In this document: in pieces, positions 52,273-60,280 of the stretch
Layout: each line of letters opens with the position of its first letter
How positions within the stretch are numbered: the first letter of the stretch is position 1
From: Alicyclobacillus fastidiosus
GTDB taxonomy: Bacteria; Bacillota; Bacilli; Alicyclobacillales; Alicyclobacillaceae
Length of the DNA stretch: 64,000 bases
Assembly (NCBI RefSeq): GCF_026651875.1
Contig: NZ_CP104067.1
Span: 434,001 to 498,000 of the forward strand
Reading direction: 5' to 3'
Notes under the pieces: model-generated
Told to the model about the DNA's origin: nothing
Databases searched by the model: none
The model's input: the letters and a program-made list of their open reading frames with translations, nothing else
Translations under genes and position numbers: made by a program

Positions 52273-53967
52273 ATGACAACAAAGCACGAGGATTATTTTC
52301 AGGGGTTAAGACAACAAATTTTCAATGAGGAGCAGTGGGATAGCCAAGTATTCGTGACATTTAATCACGAAGCCTCGTCGGGCAAATCGCGATACATGCA
52401 TGAGCTTCTTTCCCAAGTAGCGACGACACCTCCATACCACCGCGCATTGTATGTTCAACTATTTGCAGGTGAGGAACTTGCGAACACTGTTCAGTCAATC
52501 AATCAGCATGCGGGGATGATCGTGGCGGCAGAGTTCATAGGCGGGGATAAGAAAATCAAGTACAAGTTACAACAAGCAAGCGAAATTCCCGTCTTGTGTG
52601 TCACCCACGAAATGTACTTCCAGTTCTGCCGCGGAAATTACTCAAACTTATGGTGTGGACGCGATATCTTGGTCATCGATGAATTTCCGTCCTTCATGCA
52701 TCCCATCGCAATTGGTGGTGATGAGCTTGGACAATTCGTACTCAACTCCATTCGTCACCAAGACTTTGGCATGAAGTATCTTGCCGATAAGCTGATGAAC
52801 AAATTTGTCGAGTTGGAGCGGGTGTATGAAGACTATTTAACGAATGACATTCCATTCGTTCGCTTCCCAGAATTAAGCGGTGATCTATCCAGATTGGAAG
52901 CCACCATGAATCTTGTTGATGATTCGGTAAATAAAACACTCATGGAAAACATCCATCACCTTATTAAGAATGGCGGCTACTTCTTCGAGGGGAAGTTTCA
53001 TACCTATGATTTTCGTCTACCACCACTCATGCTACGAAACAATGTGGTGTTGGACGCGAATTCAGGGTTTGATTATCGTCCTGAACTATCTGACCAATTT
53101 CAGGTCAAGCGACAGGACAAGCTGTTTGATTATTCGTCTTCATCTTTGATTCATTATGCGGTGGATACAGGGAAAACAGCGTTAGGGACTTATACAAATT
53201 TTGCGGCGCAAGTCTTGAAGGAGATTTCACTCGAAGGGTGCCATGGTGCCTTATTTATCACAGATAAACAGAACGAAAAAGAGGTAGTCGAGAGTATTTT
53301 GGCTCACTTCAAGGAGTACGGTAACACGCTGGAGCAAATTTCCGAGAACCTGGGATACCCGATTGCGGTTGACCATTTTGGAAATTTAACTGGAGTCAAT
53401 AAGTACCGAGACTTTGACACCGTTTTGGTTCTTAAGACACCCAATTTCAACTACATGACGTATCTCCTGAACCACTTTTATCACACGAAACAGGGAAGGG
53501 ACAATATTCTCTTCCAAGATGATGAGGTTCAGTTGGTCAGAAGGCGAATGGTCGCAGGTGAAATTTACCAATCTATCCACAGAATTTGCCGCGACCACAT
53601 TCGTCCTGCGAAGATATATGTTTTTTGCAATAATCAAGAGGTGGTTGACACGATTGTGAGTGAACTGCCAGGGGTGCAATATGTCAAAAAAGAACTGGCT
53701 GTCTCGCTAAAGAAGAGAAAGCGGAACGCAAAGGGAAATGGGAAGAATCAAGTGCCCCAAGTCACCCAGTTCCAACAATTGCTCTTAGAGTACAAAATGT
53801 CTGGTGCGGATTCGGTCAGTAAAAAGGAGGTTCAGGAGAAGCTGGGCATTAAGGATGCTTCCAATCTGAACAAGCTAACCCGACAGTCGAAGTCATTTCT
53901 GCAGGAAAAGGTAATCGTGGTGGAACATTATGACTTTCGTCTCAACCTGATGGCGGAAGCAAACTGA
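52273..53967 (+). CDS. SF2 helicase-like protein of plasmid/phage type
   Basis: ATG 52273 is spaced 9 bases from AAAGGGG; the upstream in-frame frame is not supported. 564 aa. Walker A is NHEASSGKSRY (31-41), Walker B DILVIDEFPSF (131-141), and the motif VI-like GEIYQSIHRICRD is near residues 430-442. A basic linker (SLKKRKRNAKGNGKN) is followed by a winged-helix C-terminus (SVSKKEVQEKLGIKDASNLN). Probably unwinds DNA in replication of the same element as ParMR; the exact family is unknown. Confidence 0.7.
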   Translation: MTTKHEDYFQGLRQQIFNEEQWDSQVFVTFNHEASSGKSRYMHELLSQVATTPPYHRALYVQLFAGEELANTVQSINQHAGMIVAAEFIGGDKKIKYKLQQASEIPVLCVTHEMYFQFCRGNYSNLWCGRDILVIDEFPSFMHPIAIGGDELGQFVLNSIRHQDFGMKYLADKLMNKFVELERVYEDYLTNDIPFVRFPELSGDLSRLEATMNLVDDSVNKTLMENIHHLIKNGGYFFEGKFHTYDFRLPPLMLRNNVVLDANSGFDYRPELSDQFQVKRQDKLFDYSSSSLIHYAVDTGKTALGTYTNFAAQVLKEISLEGCHGALFITDKQNEKEVVESILAHFKEYGNTLEQISENLGYPIAVDHFGNLTGVNKYRDFDTVLVLKTPNFNYMTYLLNHFYHTKQGRDNILFQDDEVQLVRRRMVAGEIYQSIHRICRDHIRPAKIYVFCNNQEVVDTIVSELPGVQYVKKELAVSLKKRKRNAKGNGKNQVPQVTQFQQLLLEYKMSGADSVSKKEVQEKLGIKDASNLNKLTRQSKSFLQEKVIVVEHYDFRLNLMAEAN

Positions 53968-54572
53968 AAATCATCCAATCAGCTAATTTGGATTGAGGAG
54001 TTAGGGTGTCGGGACGTTGCTCCCGCACTTTAGCTCCTTTTTGTATGTTTGCGGATAGTCTACCCTGCACAGGTAGTGTTGTTTACCGATATTGGGCACT
54101 GGTTGCGGTAGCTGTCTTCGTTGGGTTCGGGGAGGGCATATCGCCAGCACAACTTTTCATTATGGGAGTGAGGGAAAGGCACTATAGCTCATTACTTTGG
54201 AACTCTTCATCGCCGTTTTGCGTAAAGTGGTAATCGGGAGCTTCATTCTTGTCTGAGAGGCATCATTGGCTGGATCAGTAGTAATAGTCTGGGACGTTTG
54301 TCGCAATCGGTAAATGGATGCATACCATTGTGGTAGTACGATTCGGACACAATGGTTTCGTTGCATTAGTCTTCAGGATTGTATGCCCTCTCTACGGGAT
54401 GTGTGGTTTATTTCATTTCGTGGTAATGGATATCTTATATGTGGTAACGATCTTGTCGCAGAAAGCCTTCAACTTAGGCAGTTGTTAATTGTTGTTTCCA
54501 GAGAAAATTGTTTTCATCGCATTACCTTTTGCAATGCTACGAACGTTGCAGATGTTGCCATTACCCAGTTTT

Positions 54573-54854
54573 TGTGATTAGAACGCGCTCTTTACCTTAA
54601 ACGATGGGAATTGAACCTGCGAATCTTGGTGCCCTTCCACTACATTTGAGATGATCAAATTACCTTTTACTGTTATGTCGCCCCCAGGCGACTGATGAGA
54701 CACGGTTTTTCCCTTTTACGGAGGAAGATAAACCTATAAAGTTGGTCGCTGTTCCACGATAATTACATTTGTCACATAGACTCCGTTGCTTGCGAAAGTA
54801 TGTTGTAGTCCCCAACGCGCAGGCGTTGATTGAAACACGTTCTTTACCTTAAAA
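54573..54854. repeat. three diverged repeats, two with stem-loops ending GATTGAAAC/GATGAGAC
   Basis: Blocks TGATTAGAACGCGCTCTTTA (54575), TGATGAGACACGGTTTTTCC (54693) and TGATTGAAACACGTTCTTTA (54827), the first and third followed by CCTTAAA. Stem-loops precede the second (GTCGCC-CCCA-GGCGAC, 54677-54692) and third (CAACGC-GCAG-GCGTTG, 54813-54828). Spacing is 118 and 134 bases. Not identical enough for an active CRISPR array. Confidence 0.45.
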
Positions 54855-54876
54855 TCTGCAAATTCAACCTTTGCGA

Positions 54877-54935
54877 AAGTGGTATAAGTCTACCGACTCT
54901 AATCTTAGAGAGGAGGTAGACATACCACTTTTATT
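54877..54935. repeat. long imperfect hairpin
   Basis: AAGTGGTATaAGTCTACC and GGTAGACaTACCACTTTTA arms, separated by about 20 bases. The ATACCACTTTT(A/C)ATTCG right flank repeats at about 54990-55007. Could stop transcription in either direction. Confidence 0.5.
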
Positions 54936-55135
54936 CGAGAGAATCTTTTATATCCCATTTGTTTCGATCAGGCGGAAGACGCGCGCCAAAAATACCACTT
55001 TTCATTCGTGAACAACTGGTCATCTGGACGTAAAGGCAGTTTGCATCACCTTGTTTGTCCCGCGCCGCCTTCTACACGACGTATAATACAAGGATGGTAA
55101 GCCGTCATCGGAACAAGCTACATAGGGGGAACACG

Positions 55136-55546
55136 ATGGAGATCGACTTTGCGACCGAATCAGACTATGAGTTCATACAACAACGCGACCACCATGTTTT
55201 GACGGATCTGCTTATGGCGAAGATCAGGGCACATGAAGTATACATTGTGCGGAACGAAGAGGGGTCCAACATTGGGTGGATGCGATTCGGCTATTTTTGG
55301 GACAACACACCGTTTATGAACCTCATTTGGATTGAAGAACAGTATCGAGGGAAGGGAATCGGTCAGGAAGTTGTTCAACGCTGGGAACGAGATATGAAGC
55401 AGAAGGGCTTCAAGACAGTGATGACTTCGACACAGTCAGACGAGGATGCACAGCATTTTTACAGGAAGTTAGAATATCGCGACGCTGGTTGCTTACTGCT
55501 TGACACACAGCCGTTGGAGATCATTTTGATCAAAGACTTGGAGTAA
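55136..55546 (+). CDS. GNAT N-acetyltransferase
   Basis: ATG 55136 behind GGGGGAACACG. 136 aa, short for the fold. LIWIEEQYRGKGIGQEVVQR (about 65-84) holds the RGKGIG acetyl-CoA loop; TSTQSDEDAQHFYRKLEYRD then CLLLDTQPLEIILIKDLE complete it. EIDFATESDYEFIQQRDHHV opening resembles a subgroup I know from Bacilli and Paenibacilli. Substrate unknown. Confidence 0.88.
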   Translation: MEIDFATESDYEFIQQRDHHVLTDLLMAKIRAHEVYIVRNEEGSNIGWMRFGYFWDNTPFMNLIWIEEQYRGKGIGQEVVQRWERDMKQKGFKTVMTSTQSDEDAQHFYRKLEYRDAGCLLLDTQPLEIILIKDLE

Positions 55547-55596
55547 TGTTCTGACCAACTTGAGGGTAGGGTGAAGCTGAAAGGGGATATGGGGCG

Positions 55597-56121
55597 ATGA
55601 CCATTTTGGAAACACCAAGACTGTTACTACGCAGATGGGGCGAGCGGGATATTGTTCCGATGTCAAGGATAAATGCTGATCCAGAGGTAATGCGGTGGAT
55701 TGGGGGAGGAGCAACACGAACGGAGGACGAGACTAAGACTTTCATCGAACGCTGTGAAGAAATGTGGGAGACACAGGGCTTTGGTCTATTTGCCGTGGAG
55801 ATGCGTGATGCTGGTGAATTAGCTGGTTTTGTCGGGGTCTCTGTGCCTACGTTCTTACCCGAAGTGATGCCTGCTGTTGAAATAGGTTGGCGGCTTGATC
55901 GGTCGTTCTGGGGGAATGGAATTGCCACTGAGGCGGCAAAAGAGGCATTGCGATTCGGATTTGAAAATTGCGATCTTAGTAAGATTCTTAGCATATGCCA
56001 GATAGGCAACGGTGCTTCCGAACGCATCATGCAAAAGCTCGGCATGTATTTAAACCGAGAAACCATAGATCCGTCATGCGGTCGCAGGGTACGGATCTAT
56101 GCAATAGAGCGTCAGGTGTAA
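55597..56121 (+). CDS. RimJ/RimL-type GNAT acetyltransferase
   Basis: ATG 55597; GGGGATATGGGGCG upstream. 174 aa. ILETPRLLLRRWGERDIVPM opening with the T-x-R-L-x-L-R motif, WRLDRSFWGNGIATEAAKEA (about 108-127; FWGNGIATEA acetyl-CoA loop) and GNGASERIMQKLGMYLNRET. Members acetylate ribosomal or small-molecule amines. Ends without an obvious operon partner. Confidence 0.9.
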   Translation: MTILETPRLLLRRWGERDIVPMSRINADPEVMRWIGGGATRTEDETKTFIERCEEMWETQGFGLFAVEMRDAGELAGFVGVSVPTFLPEVMPAVEIGWRLDRSFWGNGIATEAAKEALRFGFENCDLSKILSICQIGNGASERIMQKLGMYLNRETIDPSCGRRVRIYAIERQV

Positions 56122-56217
56122 GTAATTAAATCACCCTACTTTCCGAGATGAATGTTCCTTCGCTTTTGCACTCACGGGTGGCGAATGTGCCCCCTTCTAA
56201 CTACATAATCGCCGAAA

Positions 56218-56253
56218 ACGCGGATGCGGTTAAAGCCCAAAGCCGCGTCTTTT
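56218..56253 (+). terminator. terminator after the RimJ-like gene
   Basis: ACGCGG (56218-56223) pairs with CCGCGT (56243-56248) across GATGCGGTTAAAGCCCAAAG, followed by CTTTTGG. Roughly 100 bases beyond the stop. The remainder of 56122-56490 seems empty. Confidence 0.55.
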
Positions 56254-56490
56254 GGCGTTTAGGGCATTTTACAAACGCCAGTTTCACCAGCATGTCATCG
56301 GAGAGGGCATCACTCCCGCATCATGACTCCGATTCTATTCCTGTCATCTCGCGTCAAATCCCTTGTCAACACCCATCCTCTTTACACCCCCTGCTCAGAC
56401 AGCATTCGACCAAAAATCCGTAGTCTCAAGGCTTGACAAGAACTATGATCAAACTATAGGCAACCGCCATGAAGGGAGGGATGAGCGAAA

Positions 56491-56793
56491 TTGACGACGA
56501 TGCAAAACATCATGGAAAGACTGGACGACCTCCGTAATCAGGTCTTCCTACACTCCCTAACCTCGAAATCCATTGACGAATTACTCAACATGCGCCAAGA
56601 AGCTTTAGACCTCAAGGAATCCTTTCTGAATTGCTCCTTCATTGGCACGGAAGTTGAGGTGCTGGATACGCTTCGCGTTGAGATCATGGAGTGCGAATTG
56701 ACGACACATATTCTTGCGAGTGAAGCCATGTACCAAGATACCCAAGAACAGATACAGAAATTAAGCGACTTGTATCAAATGACCTTGATGTAA
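56491..56793 (+). CDS. helical hypothetical protein, 100 aa
   Basis: TTG 56491, GAAGGGAGGGATGAG upstream. NIMERLDDLRNQVFLHSLTS, SIDELLNMRQEALDLKESFL, and CELTTHILASEAMYQDTQEQ are long amphipathic helices. No membrane segment. Not recognised. It precedes the four-helix-bundle gene by 17 bases and may be co-transcribed. Confidence 0.6.
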   Translation: MTTMQNIMERLDDLRNQVFLHSLTSKSIDELLNMRQEALDLKESFLNCSFIGTEVEVLDTLRVEIMECELTTHILASEAMYQDTQEQIQKLSDLYQMTLM

Positions 56794-56810
56794 GGAGGCA
56801 GTGTAGAACA

Positions 56811-57470
56811 TTGGCTAACGGGAATAACGCTGATTTTGACTCAAGAGATTTCCGCCGCTTAATTGCATGGCAGAAAGCTCAATCCTTGGCGGTGAGTGTT
56901 TTCAGAATCACAAAGCAACTACCATCGCAGGAGAAATATGGGACTATCAGTCAGATGACAAGGTGCGCCTCGTCAATAGCGGCAAACCTGGCTGAAGGGA
57001 ACAGTTCGTGCTTCCCGCGTAAGACTCTCAGCTTTTACTCCATAGCAAGGGGTAGTTCTGATGAATTGAGATCCTGGCTCAATTTATGCTTGCGTTTGGA
57101 CTTCATCAATCAAAAGGTGCATGATGAGTTGGATGAAGCTACTCAAGAAGTCATCCGATTGATCATTGCCCTCATACGGAAGGTCCAAAAGGAGATCAAT
57201 CACTCTTCTTCTGTTCCCCGCTCTCGCAAAAGGACCCTGGACAAGCAGAAGCTTTCGCCCTATTCTGGAGCCAAACAGGAGGGATCGAAAGTGCACGATG
57301 ACGATTTTGATTTTGAAGTCGCTGTGTTTCAATGGATAGAGCAATCGAAAGCAGAACGTGTGGAAGTGATGAGAAGAGAAGATCAACTACGGATGATGAC
57401 CAACGATGAAGGTCGATTTTTACCTGATGTGCCGAGGGAGGAAGGGCAGTGGCGATATCGTAGAAGGTAG
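56811..57470 (+). CDS. four-helix-bundle (S23/Avd-like) protein with C-terminal extension
   Basis: TTG 56811, AAGGAGGCAGTG upstream. The first 130 residues are the S23/Avd-like bundle: FRRLIAWQKAQSLAVSVFRI, YGTISQMTRCASSIAANLAE, RKTLSFYSIARGSSDELRSW. These proteins come from 23S rRNA intervening sequences or diversity-generating retroelement accessory genes. A highly charged 90-residue tail (KLSPYSGAKQEGSKVHDDDF...) is unusual. I see no reverse transcriptase nearby. Confidence 0.8.
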   Translation: MANGNNADFDSRDFRRLIAWQKAQSLAVSVFRITKQLPSQEKYGTISQMTRCASSIAANLAEGNSSCFPRKTLSFYSIARGSSDELRSWLNLCLRLDFINQKVHDELDEATQEVIRLIIALIRKVQKEINHSSSVPRSRKRTLDKQKLSPYSGAKQEGSKVHDDDFDFEVAVFQWIEQSKAERVEVMRREDQLRMMTNDEGRFLPDVPREEGQWRYRRR

Positions 57471-57510
57471 TTATCATGAAGAACCTCAATTAGCATTGAT
57501 AAATAGATTG

Positions 57511-57539
57511 TTGACAATATGAGAAATTGATGGTAGTAT
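57511..57539 (+). promoter_or_regulatory. promoter with palindromic -35 region
   Basis: TTGACA (57511-57516), 17-base spacer, TAGTAT (57534-57539). ATTGTTGACAAT (57508-57519) is a palindrome over the -35 element, a possible repressor site. It lies 320 bases upstream of the two-repeat protein gene. Confidence 0.55.
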
Positions 57540-57583
57540 TCGCGTGTACAATTGAATACTATATGAGAGATTTAAACTATTTT

Positions 57584-57622
57584 CCTCTCGATAGAACCGC
57601 GAAAGCTGGTTTGCGCGAGAGG
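57584..57622 (+). ncRNA. structured leader RNA candidate
   Basis: CCTCTCG (57584-57590) pairs with CGAGAGG (57616-57622) and AACC (57595-57598) with GGTT (57608-57611). Both lie in the leader between the promoter at 57511 and the ATG at 57860. Too little sequence to assign a class; may be regulatory. Confidence 0.35.
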
Positions 57623-57859
57623 TGATTAACTGAAACATTTAATGTTTTCCAATGGCTCTACAGGCTTAGTATGACTGTCTGCAGAGTTTTGGAAGTTAAT
57701 GTTCAGGTTACTCACCTTTGCCGCAAATCAGCTTTTTTGTTTTGCTTCAAGGGTGCGAAACCGTCAAGGATTGGAGGGAAGACAATGCCAGGGCATTTAA
57801 TTGGGTCAGCGATGTACAAAGGATATCAAATCAAAACTATGGATAAAGGAGAGTTTCTA

Positions 57860-58504
57860 ATGAGCATGAACATGAAAGAGAAAAGCGTGACGATCCAGCA
57901 ACTTCAACACTACTTGGTGTGCGAAAAGCTTAGCCACATTACCTCAATTTTAACGTATCGGTACGGAGTCAAGGTTACCCCCATTTCGTTCTATCCATAT
58001 GGCTCTTATGAACTTGTGTTAAAGGGCGAAGAACCCGATTCGAATATATCGATCTGGTACGAGTCCAATAAAATCATCCAGAAAAAAGCGGATGAAGAGT
58101 CATTGAAAATATGGACGTATTTCGTGAGCCAACTCCCTTCTGACTATCCTATGGATAATGAGGAAAAAGCAGTGGTTGCAACATTTCCAGAAGGTGTTCA
58201 GCAAACGTGTATTTCGAATATGTCGCCTGCCGAGCGGATTCATCCAAATGAGGTAGAGTTGAGACAAAGCTTGGCATCAGAAAGACTGTCTCATATCGCT
58301 TCAATCCTGCAGTATCGATACGACATAGAAGCGGTTCCAGTGATTAAAGTCAAAGATGCCATATATCAAATTTGTGCGAAAGATTTTCGCGGCGGTGAGG
58401 ATGCGGGGCACTCCTATAGCATTAAAGACATGCTCGAATGTAATGCGGAACAGGAAGCGTACTTTTTCAGGATGCTCTACTTGTGGCACACTACGTTCTC
58501 ATAA
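57860..58504 (+). CDS. two-repeat hypothetical protein, 214 aa
   Basis: ATG 57860 has AAAGGAGA 8 bases upstream; earlier starts lack one. Two homologous segments: QQLQHYLVCEKLSHITSILT then YRYGVKVTPI (about 13-42) and LRQSLASERLSHIASILQYR then YDIEAVPVIK (about 132-161), so each half is one repeat of about 100 residues with strands after the helix. No known family. It may be an internal fusion of duplicated genes. Confidence 0.65.
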   Translation: MSMNMKEKSVTIQQLQHYLVCEKLSHITSILTYRYGVKVTPISFYPYGSYELVLKGEEPDSNISIWYESNKIIQKKADEESLKIWTYFVSQLPSDYPMDNEEKAVVATFPEGVQQTCISNMSPAERIHPNEVELRQSLASERLSHIASILQYRYDIEAVPVIKVKDAIYQICAKDFRGGEDAGHSYSIKDMLECNAEQEAYFFRMLYLWHTTFS

Positions 58505-58919
58505 GCGGCAACTATGTTATCCCGAAGGCGTTTCGTGATTTTGACGCAATTGCAGTGAAGCATGTGACGTGGTTTATCGGTAGGAGTGACGTGTTCCACA
58601 CTGCTCCAGATGAGCCAGGTGGAGTAGAGACAGACATGTACTATTTTGTTTGATGACGGCGGGCTGGGTCAGTCAAAGTGACTCCAGCCCTTGTCGTTCG
58701 GTTGGGTATGGCTATCGCCAATCAACAGAATGTCACTTATGCTGAACTCAATGGATGATTCCCAAAACGTAGTGTATGCGGCAGAACGTGAATTCTGTTG
58801 CAAAGTCTTGCTCTTCAGATACCTCTGGAGTTAGAATTTGGCTATGATTTGCAACAGAACTACAAGAATTCTATACCGTGGAAAATGCAACAGAATTCCA
58901 GACGGTAGGGAGGCGACGC
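58505..58919. other. region upstream of the recombinase, with GCAACAGAA repeats
   Basis: 415 bases without a gene. Repeats TTTGCAACAGAA at 58790-58804 (reverse), 58848-58859 and 58885-58898; AACAGAAT also near 58723. May be TnsB-binding or recombinase sites at the transposon end. See findings. Confidence 0.55.
58790..58898. repeat. candidate transposon-end/recombinase repeats
   Basis: Three copies of a 12-14 base motif: GAATTCTGTTGCAAA (58790-58804), TTTGCAACAGAA (58848-58859) and ATGCAACAGAATTC (58885-58898). The first is inverted relative to the others. Tn7-type ends carry repeated TnsB sites of this sort; TGT at 58796 could mark the terminus. By eye only. Confidence 0.45.
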
Positions 58920-59774
58920 ATGGAAAAGCTGATTGAAGAGTTTTCGGCGTTCCTCGCTCAAGGAAAGAGTGAAAACACGGTCAAGACCTACACTCTCAAT
59001 GTCCAGCAATATTTTCGGTGGTTTTCCGATACATACGGGATGGACTGTCAGCGGCTTTACCGCGAAAACATCCTTGACTACAAGACTTATCTGCTGAATG
59101 TCAAAAAGTTCAAAGGTCGGCATCTCAACGCAAAGACTGTGAACAGGTGCTTGAGTGCGTTATCCTCTTTTAATCAGTTCCTCGTTGATAAAGGAATACA
59201 GAGCGATATTGTAGTTGAGAAGTCGGATCTCATTAAGGTTCAACTCGACTTTGCAAATCCTTGTGTCATTGAAAAATCCGATGTGGAAAACTTCCGCCAG
59301 CGGATTTTGGAGGCGGGAGACAAACGACTCTACGCTTTAGTCACCCTTTTGGCGTATGCGGGACCCAGAATTTCAGAAGCACTTGACCTCAAAATTACAG
59401 ACCTGAGTCTGGAGACGAAAGAGCTTATTGTTCGTAGAGGTAAGGGCGGTAAACAGAGGACAGTGTACCTAAACACAAAAATTGTGAATGCGATACGGGC
59501 GTATTTAAAGGTACGTGTGTCGGACAGTGAGTACCTCTTTTCATCGAGAAAAAGCGAGAGGGTAGATAGAACAGTGATAAACAAACTGTTCAAGCGGTTC
59601 AGTGATACAGTGACCCCCCATATGCTCAGACATTTCTATGCCACGGAATGTTTAAGGGTCGGTTTTTCGATTCATGAGGTCGCCAATAGCTGTGGACATC
59701 GCGATATTCGTACGACCCTCATTTACAGTCACCCCAGTAGGGAAGAACTGAAGAGAAAAGCTGAGTTACTGTGA
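58920..59774 (+). CDS. tyrosine recombinase (XerC/D-like)
   Basis: ATG 58920 after GGGAGGCGACGC. 284 aa. N-terminal SAM-like domain: LIEEFSAFLAQGKSENTVKT, RCLSALSSFNQFLVDKG. Catalytic domain: LAYAGPRISEALDLKITDLS with Arg I, KGGKQRTVYLN, HMLRHFYATECLR (HxxR), GHRDIRTTLIYSHPS with the second His and the nucleophilic Tyr. All catalytic residues are in place. Located between the transposon end and tnsA, so it may resolve cointegrates or serve as a cargo integrase. Confidence 0.92.
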   Translation: MEKLIEEFSAFLAQGKSENTVKTYTLNVQQYFRWFSDTYGMDCQRLYRENILDYKTYLLNVKKFKGRHLNAKTVNRCLSALSSFNQFLVDKGIQSDIVVEKSDLIKVQLDFANPCVIEKSDVENFRQRILEAGDKRLYALVTLLAYAGPRISEALDLKITDLSLETKELIVRRGKGGKQRTVYLNTKIVNAIRAYLKVRVSDSEYLFSSRKSERVDRTVINKLFKRFSDTVTPHMLRHFYATECLRVGFSIHEVANSCGHRDIRTTLIYSHPSREELKRKAELL

Positions 59775-59843
59775 TGTGTGGTCCGAAAATTGGTCTTGCA
59801 GTCAAGAAGTGCCATGGCATTTCAAGAGAACGAGGGATGACGA

Positions 59844-60131
59844 GTGAATCAGGGATCTTATCATGTGAAACATATTAAGGTCGCCGAACTGCTGAAGAAA
59901 CTTACGGATGCGGGATGTGTCATTCGAGTGCATCCGAAAAACTCAGACCTCATCAACGTGCTTTCCTCTTCACGACGTTGCAATATCATTGGTGACATAC
60001 GGACGCAGAGCGATAAAGGTTCCTTTCGACTGCAGAGAAAGTCTGATGGGAAATGGGTTTCATTCAGGACATTGGGTATGTCCATTGATGATGAAGCGTT
60101 TGTTTCAGATGTCTTGAGTTACATTCAATAA
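59844..60131 (+). CDS. hypothetical protein beside the Tn7-like genes, 95 aa
   Basis: GTG 59844. GSYHVKHIKVAELLKKLTDA, CVIRVHPKNSDLINVLSSSR, SKGSFRLQRKSDGKWVSFRT-like and SIDDEAFVSDVLSYIQ; alpha/beta, soluble. Not a known transposon component. Its position between the recombinase and the tnsA terminator suggests it is carried by the element. Confidence 0.6.
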   Translation: MNQGSYHVKHIKVAELLKKLTDAGCVIRVHPKNSDLINVLSSSRRCNIIGDIRTQSDKGSFRLQRKSDGKWVSFRTLGMSIDDEAFVSDVLSYIQ

Positions 60132-60180
60132 CAGCCCTGAGTCACTGAACTGACCAGATTCATGATATGACAGTGCATAG

Positions 60181-60255
60181 GCGAGCGTATTGCCAAGCGA
60201 TTCTCCTTAAAAAAAACGGAGAAGCATCGCTTATAGGCAAGACGCTCGCTTTTTT
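60181..60255 (+). terminator. long strong hairpin upstream of tnsA
   Basis: Arms GCGAGCGT, TTGCC, AAGCGAT, CTCC on the left pair with GGAG (60218-60221), ATCGCTT (60226-60232), GGCAA (60236-60240), ACGCTCGC (60242-60249) on the right, followed by TTTTTT (60250-60255). About 24 pairs with small bulges. It ends transcription of the recombinase operon just before tnsA. Confidence 0.8.
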
Positions 60256-60280
60256 GTCTGAAGATAGGGATGTGATAACA

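Larger units (their letters stand above)
53968..55135. other. 1.17-kb noncoding, repeat-rich region
   Basis: No supported gene. Three diverged repeats and two stem-loops lie at 54571-54873 (see repeat features) and a long imperfect hairpin at about 54877-54935. 54000-54560 is AT-rich with several TGTTGT/ATTGTTG runs and short overlapping reading frames that look random. It might be the replication/centromere region of the element carrying ParMR. Confidence 0.5.

Noticed and set aside
54601..54625. tRNA-like T-arm (GGTTCAATTCCC) on the minus strand
   Set aside because: The stem around the loop does not pair, and no acceptor or anticodon arm could be drawn.
54571..54873. active CRISPR array
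   Set aside because: The repeats are not identical, the spacing is 118 and 134 bases, and the supposed spacers share conserved sequence; no cas gene is in the window.
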